Of a stretch of 64,000 nucleotides of DNA, positions 52,301-61,861 are shown one piece after another. The stretch covers positions 62,001-126,000 of the forward strand of contig JADFHN010000001.1 in NCBI GenBank assembly GCA_022567155.1, read 5' to 3'. Source of the DNA: Bacteroidota bacterium (GTDB lineage: Bacteria > Bacteroidota > Bacteroidia > Cytophagales > Cyclobacteriaceae). Numbering within the stretch: the stretch's first letter is position 1; each line of letters begins with the position of its first letter. Position numbers and translations under genes: made by a program. The notes under the pieces are model-generated. The model worked only from the letters and a program-made list of their open reading frames with translations, did no database searches and was not told the DNA's origin.

Positions 52301-55300
52301 ATAACAACGTTATTGGAGGGACAGGTGCAGGAGAACCAAACATTATAGCTCATAACACCAATCAGGGAATTTTATTCGAAAATGCCAATCACGATAATAA
52401 CCAGTTTATAGGAAATTTAATTTTCTGCAATGGGGGTAAGGGAATAGACCTCAATGGAGTAGCCAATCTAAATAAATCAGCGCCCGTAATAACCGATGTC
52501 CTGGCTGGCTCTGTATCTGGAACAGGAGATAACGGGGATGTCATACATGCATATAGAGATAACGGCGGATGTGAGCCGATTCAAGGTAAAGAATATTTGG
52601 GAATGACTACCGTTGCGTTGGGGGTATGGAGCGTAAATAATGGCTCTATTGTTGCCACAGACTTAATCAATGCAACGGCCACTGATGTTTCAAATAATAC
52701 CTCAGAATTTGCAATCAATTTCAGGGAGCCCCCAGTTGCATACAATGCCACACAGGTAACCAACACTGATTTTGTTGCAAATTTTTCGATTCCAGCAAGC
52801 AGCGACGATATTTTGATCGATGTTGCTGATAATATCGGTTTTAGTACTCCGTTAATTCAAGATCTGTCCGTAGGATTAACCGGAGCCCCTACTATTTTCG
52901 TAGGACTTACTCCCGGGACGGACTACTACTTTAGAGTGCGGTCTCAGGTTGGTGCTGGTTTTAGTGCGCATGCCACCAGCAATTCTTTTCGAGTATCACC
53001 GGGTAATGCGCTGGACTTTGATGGGGTTAATGATTATGTTCAAATTCCTGATGATCCTTCATTACGTTTTGGTTCCGGAGATTTTACGATTGAAGCTTGG
53101 ATATATCCAACAGCACTAACAGGAAACATGGGATTTAATGCAATTATCACAAAACATAACAATGCCGATGGTTCCTGGCTTTTCAGAATAACACAAAACG
53201 CAAGTACTGGAAATGTACCTAAGCTGAATTTCGAAACTGATGCACCTGCAGTTCGTCATTATGCAAATACAGAAGTTACATTAAACCAATGGCATCATAT
53301 TGCAGTCGTGTTGGAATCAGGGACAGGCACTTTTTACCTAGATGGAATTTCAGATGGTACGTTTGCAAATTCGGAGGTGTTTACAACTCTGGAGGACGTG
53401 CTCATATCAGGTCAGGGAGATCAAACAGACGAAAGATTTACAGGCCAAATGGATGAAATCCGCTTATGGAATTCTGCGAAGTCCCAACCTGAAATCCAAA
53501 GCAATATGTTTAACACGCTTGTGGGCAATGAAGCCAACTTAGTTGCCTATTATCGTTTTGATCAGGGTACTGCAGGAGTAGTCAATACCGGAATCACCAC
53601 ATTGCCGGACAGGAGTTTAAATGGGAATGATGGTACGTTAACAAATTTTGATATGGGTTTGGTAAATGTGCTAATTTCTAACTGGGTGAACTCCTTGGAG
53701 CCGGAAATTGCCACCAATTTGCTCTCTGATGGAACGCATGGTCTGAATGCTCCCGAGGTTATCCTCACCTGGGATGACAATTCTGTAACAGAAACAGATT
53801 ATGAAATTCAAAGGGCGACCGATGCCGGATTTTCAACCGGGTTGCAAACATTTACCCTTGGAAGCCCTAATGCCGGAGCCACAGCAACCTTTTCGGACAA
53901 TACCGTAGTTTCCGGAACACTTTATTTTTACCGGATTCGTACTATTAAAGGAGCATTTATTTCAGAGTATAGCAATACAATCACAGCTGTGCCCGTGGTT
54001 GAGGCCGGTAATGCTGCTTCATTTGATGCAGTTCCTGAATTTGTTAGTGTTTCGCCTTCAATCCAAAATAGAACAGAATGGACTTTTACGTGTTGGTTCA
54101 ATGGGAGGGGCTATATCTATTCGGAAGGATCACCTGCCAATCGATTCTATATAGAGGCAACTAATAGAGTAAGAGTTCTAGCCCTTAATGGTGGTTGGGT
54201 ATCGTTTGATGCACCTTATCTTAATGGTCAATGGAACTTTTTGGCCATAAGTTTAACTGGTGGAGGTGCCGGTACCGGAACTTTAACCATGGTTGTGAAT
54301 AATACAGTTCAAGTAGGAACTTTACAGAGTGCAAGTGGGACATTGAGTTTTGCTGTGTTTGGTAAAAATGTGGGAGACGCATTTGGAGGACAGCCTGCGT
54401 TTGAATTTACGGGTGAAATTGATGAAGCCTCTATTTGGTCAAGGGCATTGACTTCTGCAGAAATGCTGGCATTGCGTGATTCAGGAATTCCATCCGGTGA
54501 TCCTGATTTGCTGGGTCTCTGGCACTTTGATGAATCCAATTCCTCAACGTTGGTATATGATGCTTCAGGTAATGATAATCACGGTACCCGGACCAACAAT
54601 CCACAGCAGGTAATATCGAAAGCATTGCATCCGTTTGCGCCTGAATCCTTTGATGTGATTCCAGTTAATGGTGAGGCTGAACTTTTCTGGATACCAAGTT
54701 ATATTACCGATTTTCAGCAGTATAACATCTCATATAAGCGGGATGCCGATGCTGTTTACACAACAGTTCAGGATAACAGCCAGGCCACGAATTCAATGCT
54801 ATTGACGGGCTTGAACAATAATGACCTTTACAATTTCAAGATCAGCGCCACGGATGTGGTTGATCAGTTGGGTGTGGAGGCACTTAATAATGAAGTTCCT
54901 ACCTTATTTGCTGGCAATGCGGCCAGTTTTGATGGAACAAACAGCGTTATTACAGTACCGGACAATGCCATTTTTGACAGAAATACCGGCCTTACCCTGG
55001 AAGCCTGGATCCGGCCTGATAATCCGAATAATTCAAATCAATTCATTGCTGGAGTAAACAATGCTTTTAGATTGTCAATCGATGTGAACGATCAAATAGA
55101 ATTTTTGACCAATGACGGAGGGGGAGGTGTGACCGGTACGGATCCCGCTGGAGTGCTGCCCCAAGGACAATGGGTGCACGTAGCGATGACTTTTCAGAGT
55201 ACAACCGCCAATCTCTATCTGAACGGAACACTGGTCCACCAGAATACTTCGATGCCCGTACCGCAAAACTCAACGCAGGAATTTACGATGGGAGCCGCCG

Positions 55301-57957
55301 CCGGTGGCAGTAACTTTTTTAATGGTTTGATTGACGAGGTGCGTCTGTGGGACCAGGAAGTGGACCAGACTACTTTGCAAACGAATATGTTTGCTTCATT
55401 GAGAGGTGATGAAACCGGGGTGGGTCTTTTTGGAGCAAACCTAATCGGATTATGGCATTTTGATGAACCGACAGGACATCCGACAGCTTATAGCACCCCG
55501 TCCAATTTATACGATGGTACACTAAACGGTAATGCTGATTTTGTATTGTCAAATGCGATGGCGACTCCTGAAATTGAAGTCTTTCAGGGTATTGATAATA
55601 CCGGTAACCCCATTACCGATGGTCAGGTAACCTCCGTGGACTTTGGAAGCTCCATTACGGGAACCGATGTGGATGTAACGTTTGCCATTGAAAATACGGG
55701 TACCTCAACGCTCAATATATCGGGTACGGTGATTTCGGGTGATCCGGAATTTTCGGTGATAACACCCCCGCCTGCGACCATAGCCGTTGGAGCTACGGCG
55801 ACGTTTGTGATCCGGATGAGCGCTGTAGCTGCGGGTACATTTTCCGGTACGGTGACCATCACCAGCGACGACCTGGATGAAGGTACGTTTGATTTTCCGG
55901 TTACCGGAACAATTACTGCTACCCCGGAACCTGAAATCAACCTTTACCATGGCAGTGACAATACCGGCACGCCTGTTACAGATGGTCAGGTAGCCTCTGT
56001 TGATTTGGGTAGTGTTCTTGTTGGGATTGACATTGATCAGACGTTCGCCATTGAGAATGTAGGCGCAGCCGATCTGACCATATCCGGCATTACTGTAAGT
56101 GGCACGGATTTTACGATTCAGGGCATTACACCCACTATCGTGGCGGTTGGAGCTACCGAAACTTTTACCGTCCGGCTTAGCGGGGTAAGCGCAGGCACAT
56201 TTAATGCCACGGTTACCATAAACAACGATGACAGCGATGAGGCCGTATTTGATTTTCCTGTTACCGGCATAATTATCGCACCGGAAATAGGCGTCCTGGA
56301 TGGAGTTACGCCCATCACCGACGGGCAGGCTACGGCAGTGGATGCAGGCAGTGCAATCCAGGGGACCGACATTGACAAAGTGTTAACGATCGAAAACACA
56401 GGTACCGCCGATCTGAACATCACTTCCATCATGGTGGCAGGCCCGGATTTCAGTATTTTAGCCGGTGCACCGACATTGATAACCGCCGGCGGATCGGCCA
56501 CTTTTACGCTGCGGCTGAGCGGGGCGGCCACAGGTACTTTCAACGATGTCATTACAATCCTGAACGATGATGCGGACGAGGGGGCTTTTGATTTCCCTGT
56601 TACCGGAACGATCACAGCTGTACCGGTGCCCGAAATTGGCGTTCTGGATGGAATTACACCCATTACCGACAGCCAGGCCACTGTTGTGGATGTTGGCAGC
56701 GCAATTCAGGGAACCGACATCGACAAAGTGTTTACGATCGAAAACACAGGCACAGCCGACCTGAACATCACTTCCATCACAGTGGCAGGCCCGGATTTCA
56801 GCATATTAGCCGGCGCACCGACATTGATAACAGCAGGTGGGTCGGCCACATTTACCCTTCGGCTGAGCGGGGCCGCCACAGGCACGTTCAACGATGTAGT
56901 TACAATACTGAACGATGATGCCGATGAGGGTACGTTCGATTTTCCGGTTACCGGAACAATCACTGCGCCAGAGATAACTGTTTATCACGGCGCAGACAAT
57001 TTGGGTATGTTGATTACGGATGGGCAGGCAACCTCCATCGATTTTGGCAGTGCGCTGGAGGGTGTGGACATAGACCAGACGTTTGCCATTGAAAATGGAG
57101 GAACAGCCGATCTGATTATTTCCGGCATTTCTGTAAGTGGTACGGATTTCAGTATTGTGGGCGCAACTCCAGCAACGGTAATTGCCGGGGCTACAGCCAC
57201 ATTTACAATCAGGTTAAGTGGGGTAGCTGCGGGTACTTTTGATGCTACCGTCACCATCACCAGCAACGATTCAGACGAAAGTGTGTTTGATTTTAACATC
57301 ACTGGCCGGATTGATATGCTTGCAATGTTGGTACGAAATGGAAATAACAACACCAGTCCGATAGTTATAAATGGCCAGCCTGATCCGGTTGATTTAGGCC
57401 AGACTCCTCAGTTTGTTGAATTGGACGAGGTGTTTATAATAGAAAATACAGGGTCAAACGTGTTGAATATATTTTCAATAACAACGGACAACAATGTGTT
57501 TACGGTCATCGATGCGCCGTCAAGCGTTGCACCGGGTACATTTGAACAATTTATTATACGTTTAAGTGCACAAAGCCTCGGCGTATTTACAACAACTGTT
57601 TCAGTTGATTCGGATGCCGGGAATTATTCGTTTTTCGTTACGGGCGAAGTTTTGGATATAGCTTCACCACCAATAACCGTTTACAACGTGGTTTCTCCCG
57701 ATGGAAACGGCATTCACGATTTTCTGAAAATCATAAACATTGAAGCCTATCCGGATAACCTGGTTGTCATTTATGACCGGTTTGGGAATAAAGTATTTGA
57801 AATATCCGGTTATACGAATAATGATTCTTCCGCAAGGTTTGAAGGAAAAACTAATACGGGCCGAGAAAGAATGCTGGAATCCGGAACATATTACTATTTA
57901 ATAGATAAAGGTGATGGAAGTAATCCGGACAGTGGGTTTTTCTTATTAAACAGATAG
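49348..57957 (+). CDS. giant T9SS surface protein (beta-helix, LamG, choice-of-anchor D repeats)
   Basis: 2869 aa. Signal peptide (FIFAITVTSQVFGQ), CSLREA-like motif (GSCKTAGGVCTLRAAVQEAN, residues 44-63), a first right-handed parallel beta-helix (about 85-590), an Ig-like domain (608-685), a second CSLREA-like start (NTNDTGAGSLRWVMENAN), a second beta-helix (735-1045), three LamG/concanavalin-like domains (about 1220-1385, 1555-1751, 1857-2052) alternating with Fn3-like ones, six choice-of-anchor-D repeats of about 115 residues (2074-2770), and a C-terminal gliding-motility domain (SPDGNGIHDFLKI ... 2777-2869) that marks type B cargo of the type IX secretion system. Likely a cell-surface adhesin or polysaccharide-binding protein. 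Two of the six repeats are nearly identical even at DNA level. Confidence 0.9.
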   Translation: MTCFRFFKATTFIFAITVTSQVFGQYVVDNAGDAIDDNIGDGSCKTAGGVCTLRAAVQEANADGVATSISFSLPAGTIIQIDSELLLDFENTTSINGDFGNDGKPDIRIQAGAAGIAGFHILSGDNTIQGLNFIQFSGSGTNAPILIDGAGAIGNTIITNYFGTSLAGDNTTGTGNFRSISVINGATGNMIGNGTVTGRNIISGNSFGISIIGSNNNQVIGNIIGLDITGAVDLGNSDAGITVSGATGTIIGGAGDRRNFISGNGSEGILLNNASSTTILNNYIGTNFNGDVAIRNDNEGIRLEAGSTLNQIGDGTAGGRNIISGNNQEGVEINNSNDNTLIGNYIGLTANGIFALGNTNDGIFISGTSANNTIGSSGQGNVISGNNGRGITIAGDANFVYGNFIGIQSGGNGLLVGNTIAGIVVTGSNNEIGDALAGRGNVISANGYGIGVSSGADNIIEGNYIGLNSVGNFALPNSNEGIRITGTATGTLIGDGTAAGANYISGNGTDGISISGVSVTNITIDYNIIGTEIDGVSPMGNGGNGIFFDNDTGNNLVQNSVIANNADNGIEVNGGAALTIISQNSIYNNTKDGIRIGSGPPNPPSVDNISLTGDIDGTSDASATVEIFFDAADEGQSYLATVVADVFGDWSYTASLSDFPPGLLNVTATQFSSGFTSEFSAQLAVPFTPFVVINTNDTGAGSLRWVMENANVTAGIQTITFNIPVGGPGYINNAGNERWTISQLTDLPEITDPVIVDATTQPGGGNFKIKLDGQGVLSNGFTVSSTPTEFYGLYITDFSTAGIFANNPGGGGIFVGDMGKGNVINACGTGISTATASNHVIKGNFIGTDETGMSAVPNITGIGMTTATNVVIGGSLPGEGNVISGNTGTGIRQNVGNNHYYEGNFIGTNALGTAAIPNDLGIQFGSSVGHVVVNNVISGNVNSGIRYLNSGSTTIHGNKIGVGLNGTDPIPNGRGIYGFSVNNSDNNVIGGTGAGEPNIIAHNTNQGILFENANHDNNQFIGNLIFCNGGKGIDLNGVANLNKSAPVITDVLAGSVSGTGDNGDVIHAYRDNGGCEPIQGKEYLGMTTVALGVWSVNNGSIVATDLINATATDVSNNTSEFAINFREPPVAYNATQVTNTDFVANFSIPASSDDILIDVADNIGFSTPLIQDLSVGLTGAPTIFVGLTPGTDYYFRVRSQVGAGFSAHATSNSFRVSPGNALDFDGVNDYVQIPDDPSLRFGSGDFTIEAWIYPTALTGNMGFNAIITKHNNADGSWLFRITQNASTGNVPKLNFETDAPAVRHYANTEVTLNQWHHIAVVLESGTGTFYLDGISDGTFANSEVFTTLEDVLISGQGDQTDERFTGQMDEIRLWNSAKSQPEIQSNMFNTLVGNEANLVAYYRFDQGTAGVVNTGITTLPDRSLNGNDGTLTNFDMGLVNVLISNWVNSLEPEIATNLLSDGTHGLNAPEVILTWDDNSVTETDYEIQRATDAGFSTGLQTFTLGSPNAGATATFSDNTVVSGTLYFYRIRTIKGAFISEYSNTITAVPVVEAGNAASFDAVPEFVSVSPSIQNRTEWTFTCWFNGRGYIYSEGSPANRFYIEATNRVRVLALNGGWVSFDAPYLNGQWNFLAISLTGGGAGTGTLTMVVNNTVQVGTLQSASGTLSFAVFGKNVGDAFGGQPAFEFTGEIDEASIWSRALTSAEMLALRDSGIPSGDPDLLGLWHFDESNSSTLVYDASGNDNHGTRTNNPQQVISKALHPFAPESFDVIPVNGEAELFWIPSYITDFQQYNISYKRDADAVYTTVQDNSQATNSMLLTGLNNNDLYNFKISATDVVDQLGVEALNNEVPTLFAGNAASFDGTNSVITVPDNAIFDRNTGLTLEAWIRPDNPNNSNQFIAGVNNAFRLSIDVNDQIEFLTNDGGGGVTGTDPAGVLPQGQWVHVAMTFQSTTANLYLNGTLVHQNTSMPVPQNSTQEFTMGAAAGGSNFFNGLIDEVRLWDQEVDQTTLQTNMFASLRGDETGVGLFGANLIGLWHFDEPTGHPTAYSTPSNLYDGTLNGNADFVLSNAMATPEIEVFQGIDNTGNPITDGQVTSVDFGSSITGTDVDVTFAIENTGTSTLNISGTVISGDPEFSVITPPPATIAVGATATFVIRMSAVAAGTFSGTVTITSDDLDEGTFDFPVTGTITATPEPEINLYHGSDNTGTPVTDGQVASVDLGSVLVGIDIDQTFAIENVGAADLTISGITVSGTDFTIQGITPTIVAVGATETFTVRLSGVSAGTFNATVTINNDDSDEAVFDFPVTGIIIAPEIGVLDGVTPITDGQATAVDAGSAIQGTDIDKVLTIENTGTADLNITSIMVAGPDFSILAGAPTLITAGGSATFTLRLSGAATGTFNDVITILNDDADEGAFDFPVTGTITAVPVPEIGVLDGITPITDSQATVVDVGSAIQGTDIDKVFTIENTGTADLNITSITVAGPDFSILAGAPTLITAGGSATFTLRLSGAATGTFNDVVTILNDDADEGTFDFPVTGTITAPEITVYHGADNLGMLITDGQATSIDFGSALEGVDIDQTFAIENGGTADLIISGISVSGTDFSIVGATPATVIAGATATFTIRLSGVAAGTFDATVTITSNDSDESVFDFNITGRIDMLAMLVRNGNNNTSPIVINGQPDPVDLGQTPQFVELDEVFIIENTGSNVLNIFSITTDNNVFTVIDAPSSVAPGTFEQFIIRLSAQSLGVFTTTVSVDSDAGNYSFFVTGEVLDIASPPITVYNVVSPDGNGIHDFLKIINIEAYPDNLVVIYDRFGNKVFEISGYTNNDSSARFEGKTNTGRERMLESGTYYYLIDKGDGSNPDSGFFLLNR
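56280..56965 (+). repeat. recent tandem duplication inside the adhesin gene
   Basis: About 56280-56620 and 56625-56965 encode almost the same 114 residues (GVLDG-TPITD-QAT ... FDFPVTGTIT), with only a few substitutions. The adjacent repeats are far more diverged, so this pair arose by recent duplication or is homogenised by recombination. Confidence 0.85.
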
Positions 57958-58116
57958 GTATGTAAAAACAATAAAATCCAAACCCGCTCTGGTACAAGTA
58001 TTCCGGCACAGTCCTGCAGGCTGCGAGACTTGCATCTTTCTTATAAAATGTAATTTCAGACCTCCAATTATAGTAGCCATGGCATGGCTAACTGGTGAAG
58101 AAATGTTAACGGCAGT

Positions 58117-58800
58117 CAGGGGTTGTCTCAAAAGAAGTACCGCCATTCTGAACGAAGTTCCCTCGTGGATGAACCGTTCGGACTGGCCCGCCTGCCATAG
58201 GAGCCACTAGCCACGGTGGGCAGGAAGAATCTCATTGTAAGTGTGTACTGATTGTTGGAGATTCTTCGGTGCCTGCCAATGAACAATTTCTATAAAGCAA
58301 TGAATACCAATTCATTGTGTGATTTTACTAATGACAAGTCCACTCCATCAGCGTACCTACACGCTCTTTTGTAATTTCGATCCCGCTTCTAGCGGGAGAG
58401 AAATCTTTAAAGAAATTAAGGTCAACTGCTTTTCCTTTTCTACTGGTAAAGATCCCTCACCCGAAAGGTTTTTGGGAGTTAGCATTTGGGAATTAGCTGC
58501 CTAAATATCATAATAACGGGCTTGTCCGACGTAGCCCGCATTAAATTGACGAATTGAAGAGATAATAAATTTACCCGCCTTCGTTCTTTTCGAACTACGG
58601 CGGGCGAAGTCGGGATGACAGCAGGGGTGGCGATGTGCGGTTATGTTTGAATATTTATAGATGAACTGTTACCAACAGGCCCATTTGTCATCTCATGTTT
58701 ACTATTTTATACGATTTTCCAAACAGTTCATTTCCTATAAGTTGAATACATTTATGGGAGCTTCAGAATGACGTATTTTTGTTCTTTTGAGACAACCCTG
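58117..58800 (+). mobile_element. 684-bp element with terminal inverted repeats, no transposase
   Basis: CAGGGGTTGTCTCAAAAGAA at 58117-58136 is matched in reverse by TTCTTTTGAGACAACCCTG at 58782-58800 (19 bp, one extra G on the left). Inside are fragments of dispersed repeats (CATTCTGAACGAAG, GCCTGCC, GAAGTCGGGATGACAG, and a CCCGCTTCTAGCGGG hairpin) and no credible gene. It looks like a non-autonomous transposable element. Confidence 0.7.
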
Positions 58801-59020
58801 GGCAAGCGACCCTGCAACCAGAGAAGAGGGCAGCCCATTCACCAGGGAATATTTTTACGTTGATTACTAAGCTTTAATCAACAAAAGGTTTCTGAAGATT
58901 AAATTCTTGGGTGCTTCATAAATTCCTACCTTAAAAACTGTGGGTCCGGATATGATTAGAAACCCTCACTGGTTTTTCAACGCCATCAGTTTTTCGGTTG
59001 CAAATATTTCGATCATGTCA
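58801..59020. other. intergenic
   Basis: 220 bp; together with 57958-58116 and the TIR element this makes 1.06 kb without a gene after the adhesin. Nothing else seen. Confidence 0.4.
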
Positions 59021-59786
59021 TTAAATGGTATAACCCCCGTCTGCCGAATATACACCCCCTGTAACAAACGAGGAAGCCTGCGAAGCCAGGTATAAAGCAA
59101 GACCGGCAATATCTTCAGGTTCAGCTAATTCCGGTAAAGCCTGTTTAGCGAGCACATATTTCATAACCCGTTCATTACTTGTAAGGGCTTCGCTGAATTT
59201 TGTTTTCACCAGCCCCGGACAGATCACATTTACACGTATTCCCTCTTATCCCCATTCCCTGGCCAGTACTTTGGTTAAGGAAATCAAAGCGGATTTACTG
59301 ATACTGTACAATCCGAGCCCCAAACCCGGCGTAATTCCTTCGATACTGCTGATATTGATCACAGAGCCGCCACCGCTTTCTTTCATTGCCGGGTAAGCAA
59401 GTTTGCTGAGTTCCAATGGCCCCGTCACATTTACCTGCATGATTTTATCAAACACCTTACTATCTGCCTCGGCAATAGGTCCATATACAGGATTTATAGC
59501 TGCATTGTTCACAACAATATCTATTCCTCCATACGCTTTCAACGTTAGATCGACAAGGTTCCTTATTTGCACCTGATCGGCCATATGCGCAGCTATTCCC
59601 ATGATTTGCATGCCTTCATGCGAATTCATCTGCGACTTCATCTACGGCTTCCTGCTTTCTGCTGGAAACCACAACCCGGGCGCCCTGTTCACCTAAAGCC
59701 CGGGCTATAGCCTTACCGATCCCTTTGCTGGCGCCGGTTATGATTGCAATTTTATTGTCAAGCCTGAATTTTTTATCTATTTTCAT
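59021..59786 (-). pseudogene. short-chain dehydrogenase, frameshift plus in-frame ochre
   Basis: The ATG at 59786 begins [28 protein letters not shown]; the frame breaks near 59640, with the protein continuing in another frame (GIDIVVNNAAINPVYGP, then LYSISKSALISLTKVLAREWG), next an in-frame TAA (59246-59248), then the same frame resumes (EGIRVNVICPGLVKTKF ... FVTGGVYSADGGYTI). The whole SDR is therefore recognisable, with cofactor motif, Tyr-x3-Lys and C terminus, but carries two independent disruptions. Decayed or mis-assembled. Confidence 0.8.
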
Positions 59787-59870
59787 CGTGCAGTAATAGA
59801 TGAGCTGCACACAATTTAAGAAAATTAATGGTACAAGCCGTACGGACGGAACCAGTTAAGGAAAAAGAAT

Positions 59871-60848
59871 ATGAAAAGCGCTCAATTTGAACAAACAGGG
59901 TTACCCTCTGAAGTTTTAAAGGTAAAAGAAATACCTGTTCCCGAACCCGGTCAGGGTGAAATAAGAATTCAAGTATCTGCCTGCAATATCAATCCTTCAG
60001 ATTTAATGTTCATCCGCGGACTTTACGGTATTCGACCGGAATTGCCATCCGGTGCCGGATTTGAAGCATCGGGCGTTATTGATAAATGTGGTGAGGGTGT
60101 TTCCCTGAAGGAGGGAATCCGTGTTATCTTTTCTGCAGTGGGAGTATGGCAGGAATACGTGCTAGTTTCAGCAAAAACAGTAATCCCCACTCCGGAAGGT
60201 ATGCCGGACGAAGTAGCCTGTCAGGCATTTATCAACCCGTTTACAGCTTACGCCATGCTCGAAGAATCCGGACTAAAGAAAGGGCAGTGGCTATTAATCA
60301 CTGCCGGTGGTTCAGCATTTGGTCAGTTTGTTATCCAATTAGGTAAAAAAAAAGGAATTAATGTGGTGTGTACCGTAAGGCGTGACAGCCATACAGAAGC
60401 ACTCCTTGAGTTGGGTGCGACCGTCGTAATTAATACGGATAAGGAAAGCCTTTACAGAGGTGTTATGAAATTAACTGACAGAAACGGCTTTGATTATATT
60501 TTCGATGCGGTAGGAGGTGAACCAGGTGCCAGGGCGCTTGAGTGTCTGGCAAAAAACGGCACCATGCTTGTTTTCGGATCGTTAAGCCTTGAAAATATTC
60601 CACTTAATAGCGGGCTTATGTTGTTCAGGAATCTGACCGTAAAAGGGTTCTGGTTATCCGTGTGGCTCTCGTCGTTGTCTAAAGAAGCCAGAATAAAGGT
60701 TACCTCAGAAGTATTGGGAATGCTTGCTTCCGGTGATCTCAAAGTCTCCATTGAAGCCAGATATCCACTGGAGGATGTCGTAAAGGCAGTAAAACATGCG
60801 GATTCTTCCGGGCGCAAAGGAAAAGTAATTCTGGATTTGAACCTGTGA
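59871..60848 (+). CDS. MDR-family reductase (quinone oxidoreductase / enoyl reductase type)
   Basis: 325 aa zinc-free medium-chain reductase: NINPSDLMFIRGLYG, GFEASGVI, INPFTAYAMLEESG, the Rossmann motif TAGGSAFGQF in place of GxGxxG, and a conserved Tyr/Gly pattern as in mitochondrial 2-enoyl thioester reductases. It reduces a C=C bond with NADPH; substrate unknown (quinone or enoyl-acyl). Divergent from the broken SDR and convergent with the PhyH gene (4-bp gap). Intact. Confidence 0.8.
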   Translation: MKSAQFEQTGLPSEVLKVKEIPVPEPGQGEIRIQVSACNINPSDLMFIRGLYGIRPELPSGAGFEASGVIDKCGEGVSLKEGIRVIFSAVGVWQEYVLVSAKTVIPTPEGMPDEVACQAFINPFTAYAMLEESGLKKGQWLLITAGGSAFGQFVIQLGKKKGINVVCTVRRDSHTEALLELGATVVINTDKESLYRGVMKLTDRNGFDYIFDAVGGEPGARALECLAKNGTMLVFGSLSLENIPLNSGLMLFRNLTVKGFWLSVWLSSLSKEARIKVTSEVLGMLASGDLKVSIEARYPLEDVVKAVKHADSSGRKGKVILDLNL

Positions 60849-60851
60849 TTT

Positions 60852-61781
60852 CTACCAGTCCTTAAGTCCAAGCAATTTCTTGCCCAGTTCAGTTAGCTTT
60901 GCAGCTTCCGATTGTTGTTGTTCCCAGTTTCTGGGGTCGCCGGGAAAAGCATAGCCATCAGGTGCTAATCTTTCTCTCCAGGAACGTACACGCCATTCCC
61001 GTAATTCCGTATTATTTTCCTGTGCTGGTGTCATGGCAATATATTGTGCAATACGTGGTCGGTCTGAACGGTTTGGTCCAATGCCATGGGCAAGCATGCT
61101 GTTCCAGATCAGCATGTCGCCGGCTTTCGTATTTATTTTTTCAATTTTCAACCTGGATATATCCGGATTGAAAGGATCACGGTCTGAAGGCTGGGATTTA
61201 ACCCATTCATCAAAATTCCGGAATAGTTCGGGAATACACTGAAAGCCGCCGGTTTCTTCTGATGTGTCAGTTAACGATAAGACGCCTTGCACATTATTAC
61301 CCCTGTTTGGATCAGATGTGTCGATGTCCCAATGGATAAATCCTTTAAATTCATCGCCTCTCACAGGAAAGTTAAGATTTACACGGTCAATGGATACCCA
61401 CAATTTTTCCGTACCCCAGATATCAGTAAAGAGTTCATATATCTTCTGTTGTTGCCGGTTGTCCCACAGAAACTGATGATTATACAACTCCACCATCCCA
61501 CTGCCTTCCAGCTCTTTCATCATTATTTTTCTCAGGGGAGGGCGGTACCATGTTGCTGGATCTTTAGGGTCTTTCTCTTCAAATTCCCATATTATATTTA
61601 TGAGTCTGTTAATATTTTTCCTGGGTACAGCATCCGGAATAATCACATATCCGTTTTCTTTCCAGAATCGCCATTGTTCTTCCGACATGATTTTTAACGG
61701 GTCATTATTTTTCCGTGCATTAAATGTCACCTTACGATAATATCCTGTACTTACATTTCCGGGCTGATGATCGTATCGCAT
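60852..61781 (-). CDS. phytanoyl-CoA dioxygenase (PhyH) family protein
   Basis: 309 aa Fe(II)/2-oxoglutarate oxygenase. Iron ligands are visible as HWDID (H-x-D) and a distal LAHGIGPNRSDRPR with the His and the 2-oxoglutarate-binding Arg. The N-terminal FWKENGYVIIPDAV is typical. It needs O2, so the organism sees oxygen at least at times. The substrate is not predictable; many bacterial PhyH proteins act on secondary metabolites or ectoine. ATG at 61781. Confidence 0.8.
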   Translation of the reverse strand: MRYDHQPGNVSTGYYRKVTFNARKNNDPLKIMSEEQWRFWKENGYVIIPDAVPRKNINRLINIIWEFEEKDPKDPATWYRPPLRKIMMKELEGSGMVELYNHQFLWDNRQQQKIYELFTDIWGTEKLWVSIDRVNLNFPVRGDEFKGFIHWDIDTSDPNRGNNVQGVLSLTDTSEETGGFQCIPELFRNFDEWVKSQPSDRDPFNPDISRLKIEKINTKAGDMLIWNSMLAHGIGPNRSDRPRIAQYIAMTPAQENNTELREWRVRSWRERLAPDGYAFPGDPRNWEQQQSEAAKLTELGKKLLGLKDW

Positions 61782-61861
61782 TTTAGTTTATTTTTTGGAA
61801 CTGCTGCGTAAAATTTTTTATGATTTATCCGGGCTGGTACAATACAATATTAATGTTTCTT

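Noticed and set aside
58319-58504. 61-codon open frame inside the TIR element
   Set aside because: It translates across dispersed repeat sequence (the CCCGCTTCTAGCGGG hairpin) with no family resemblance.
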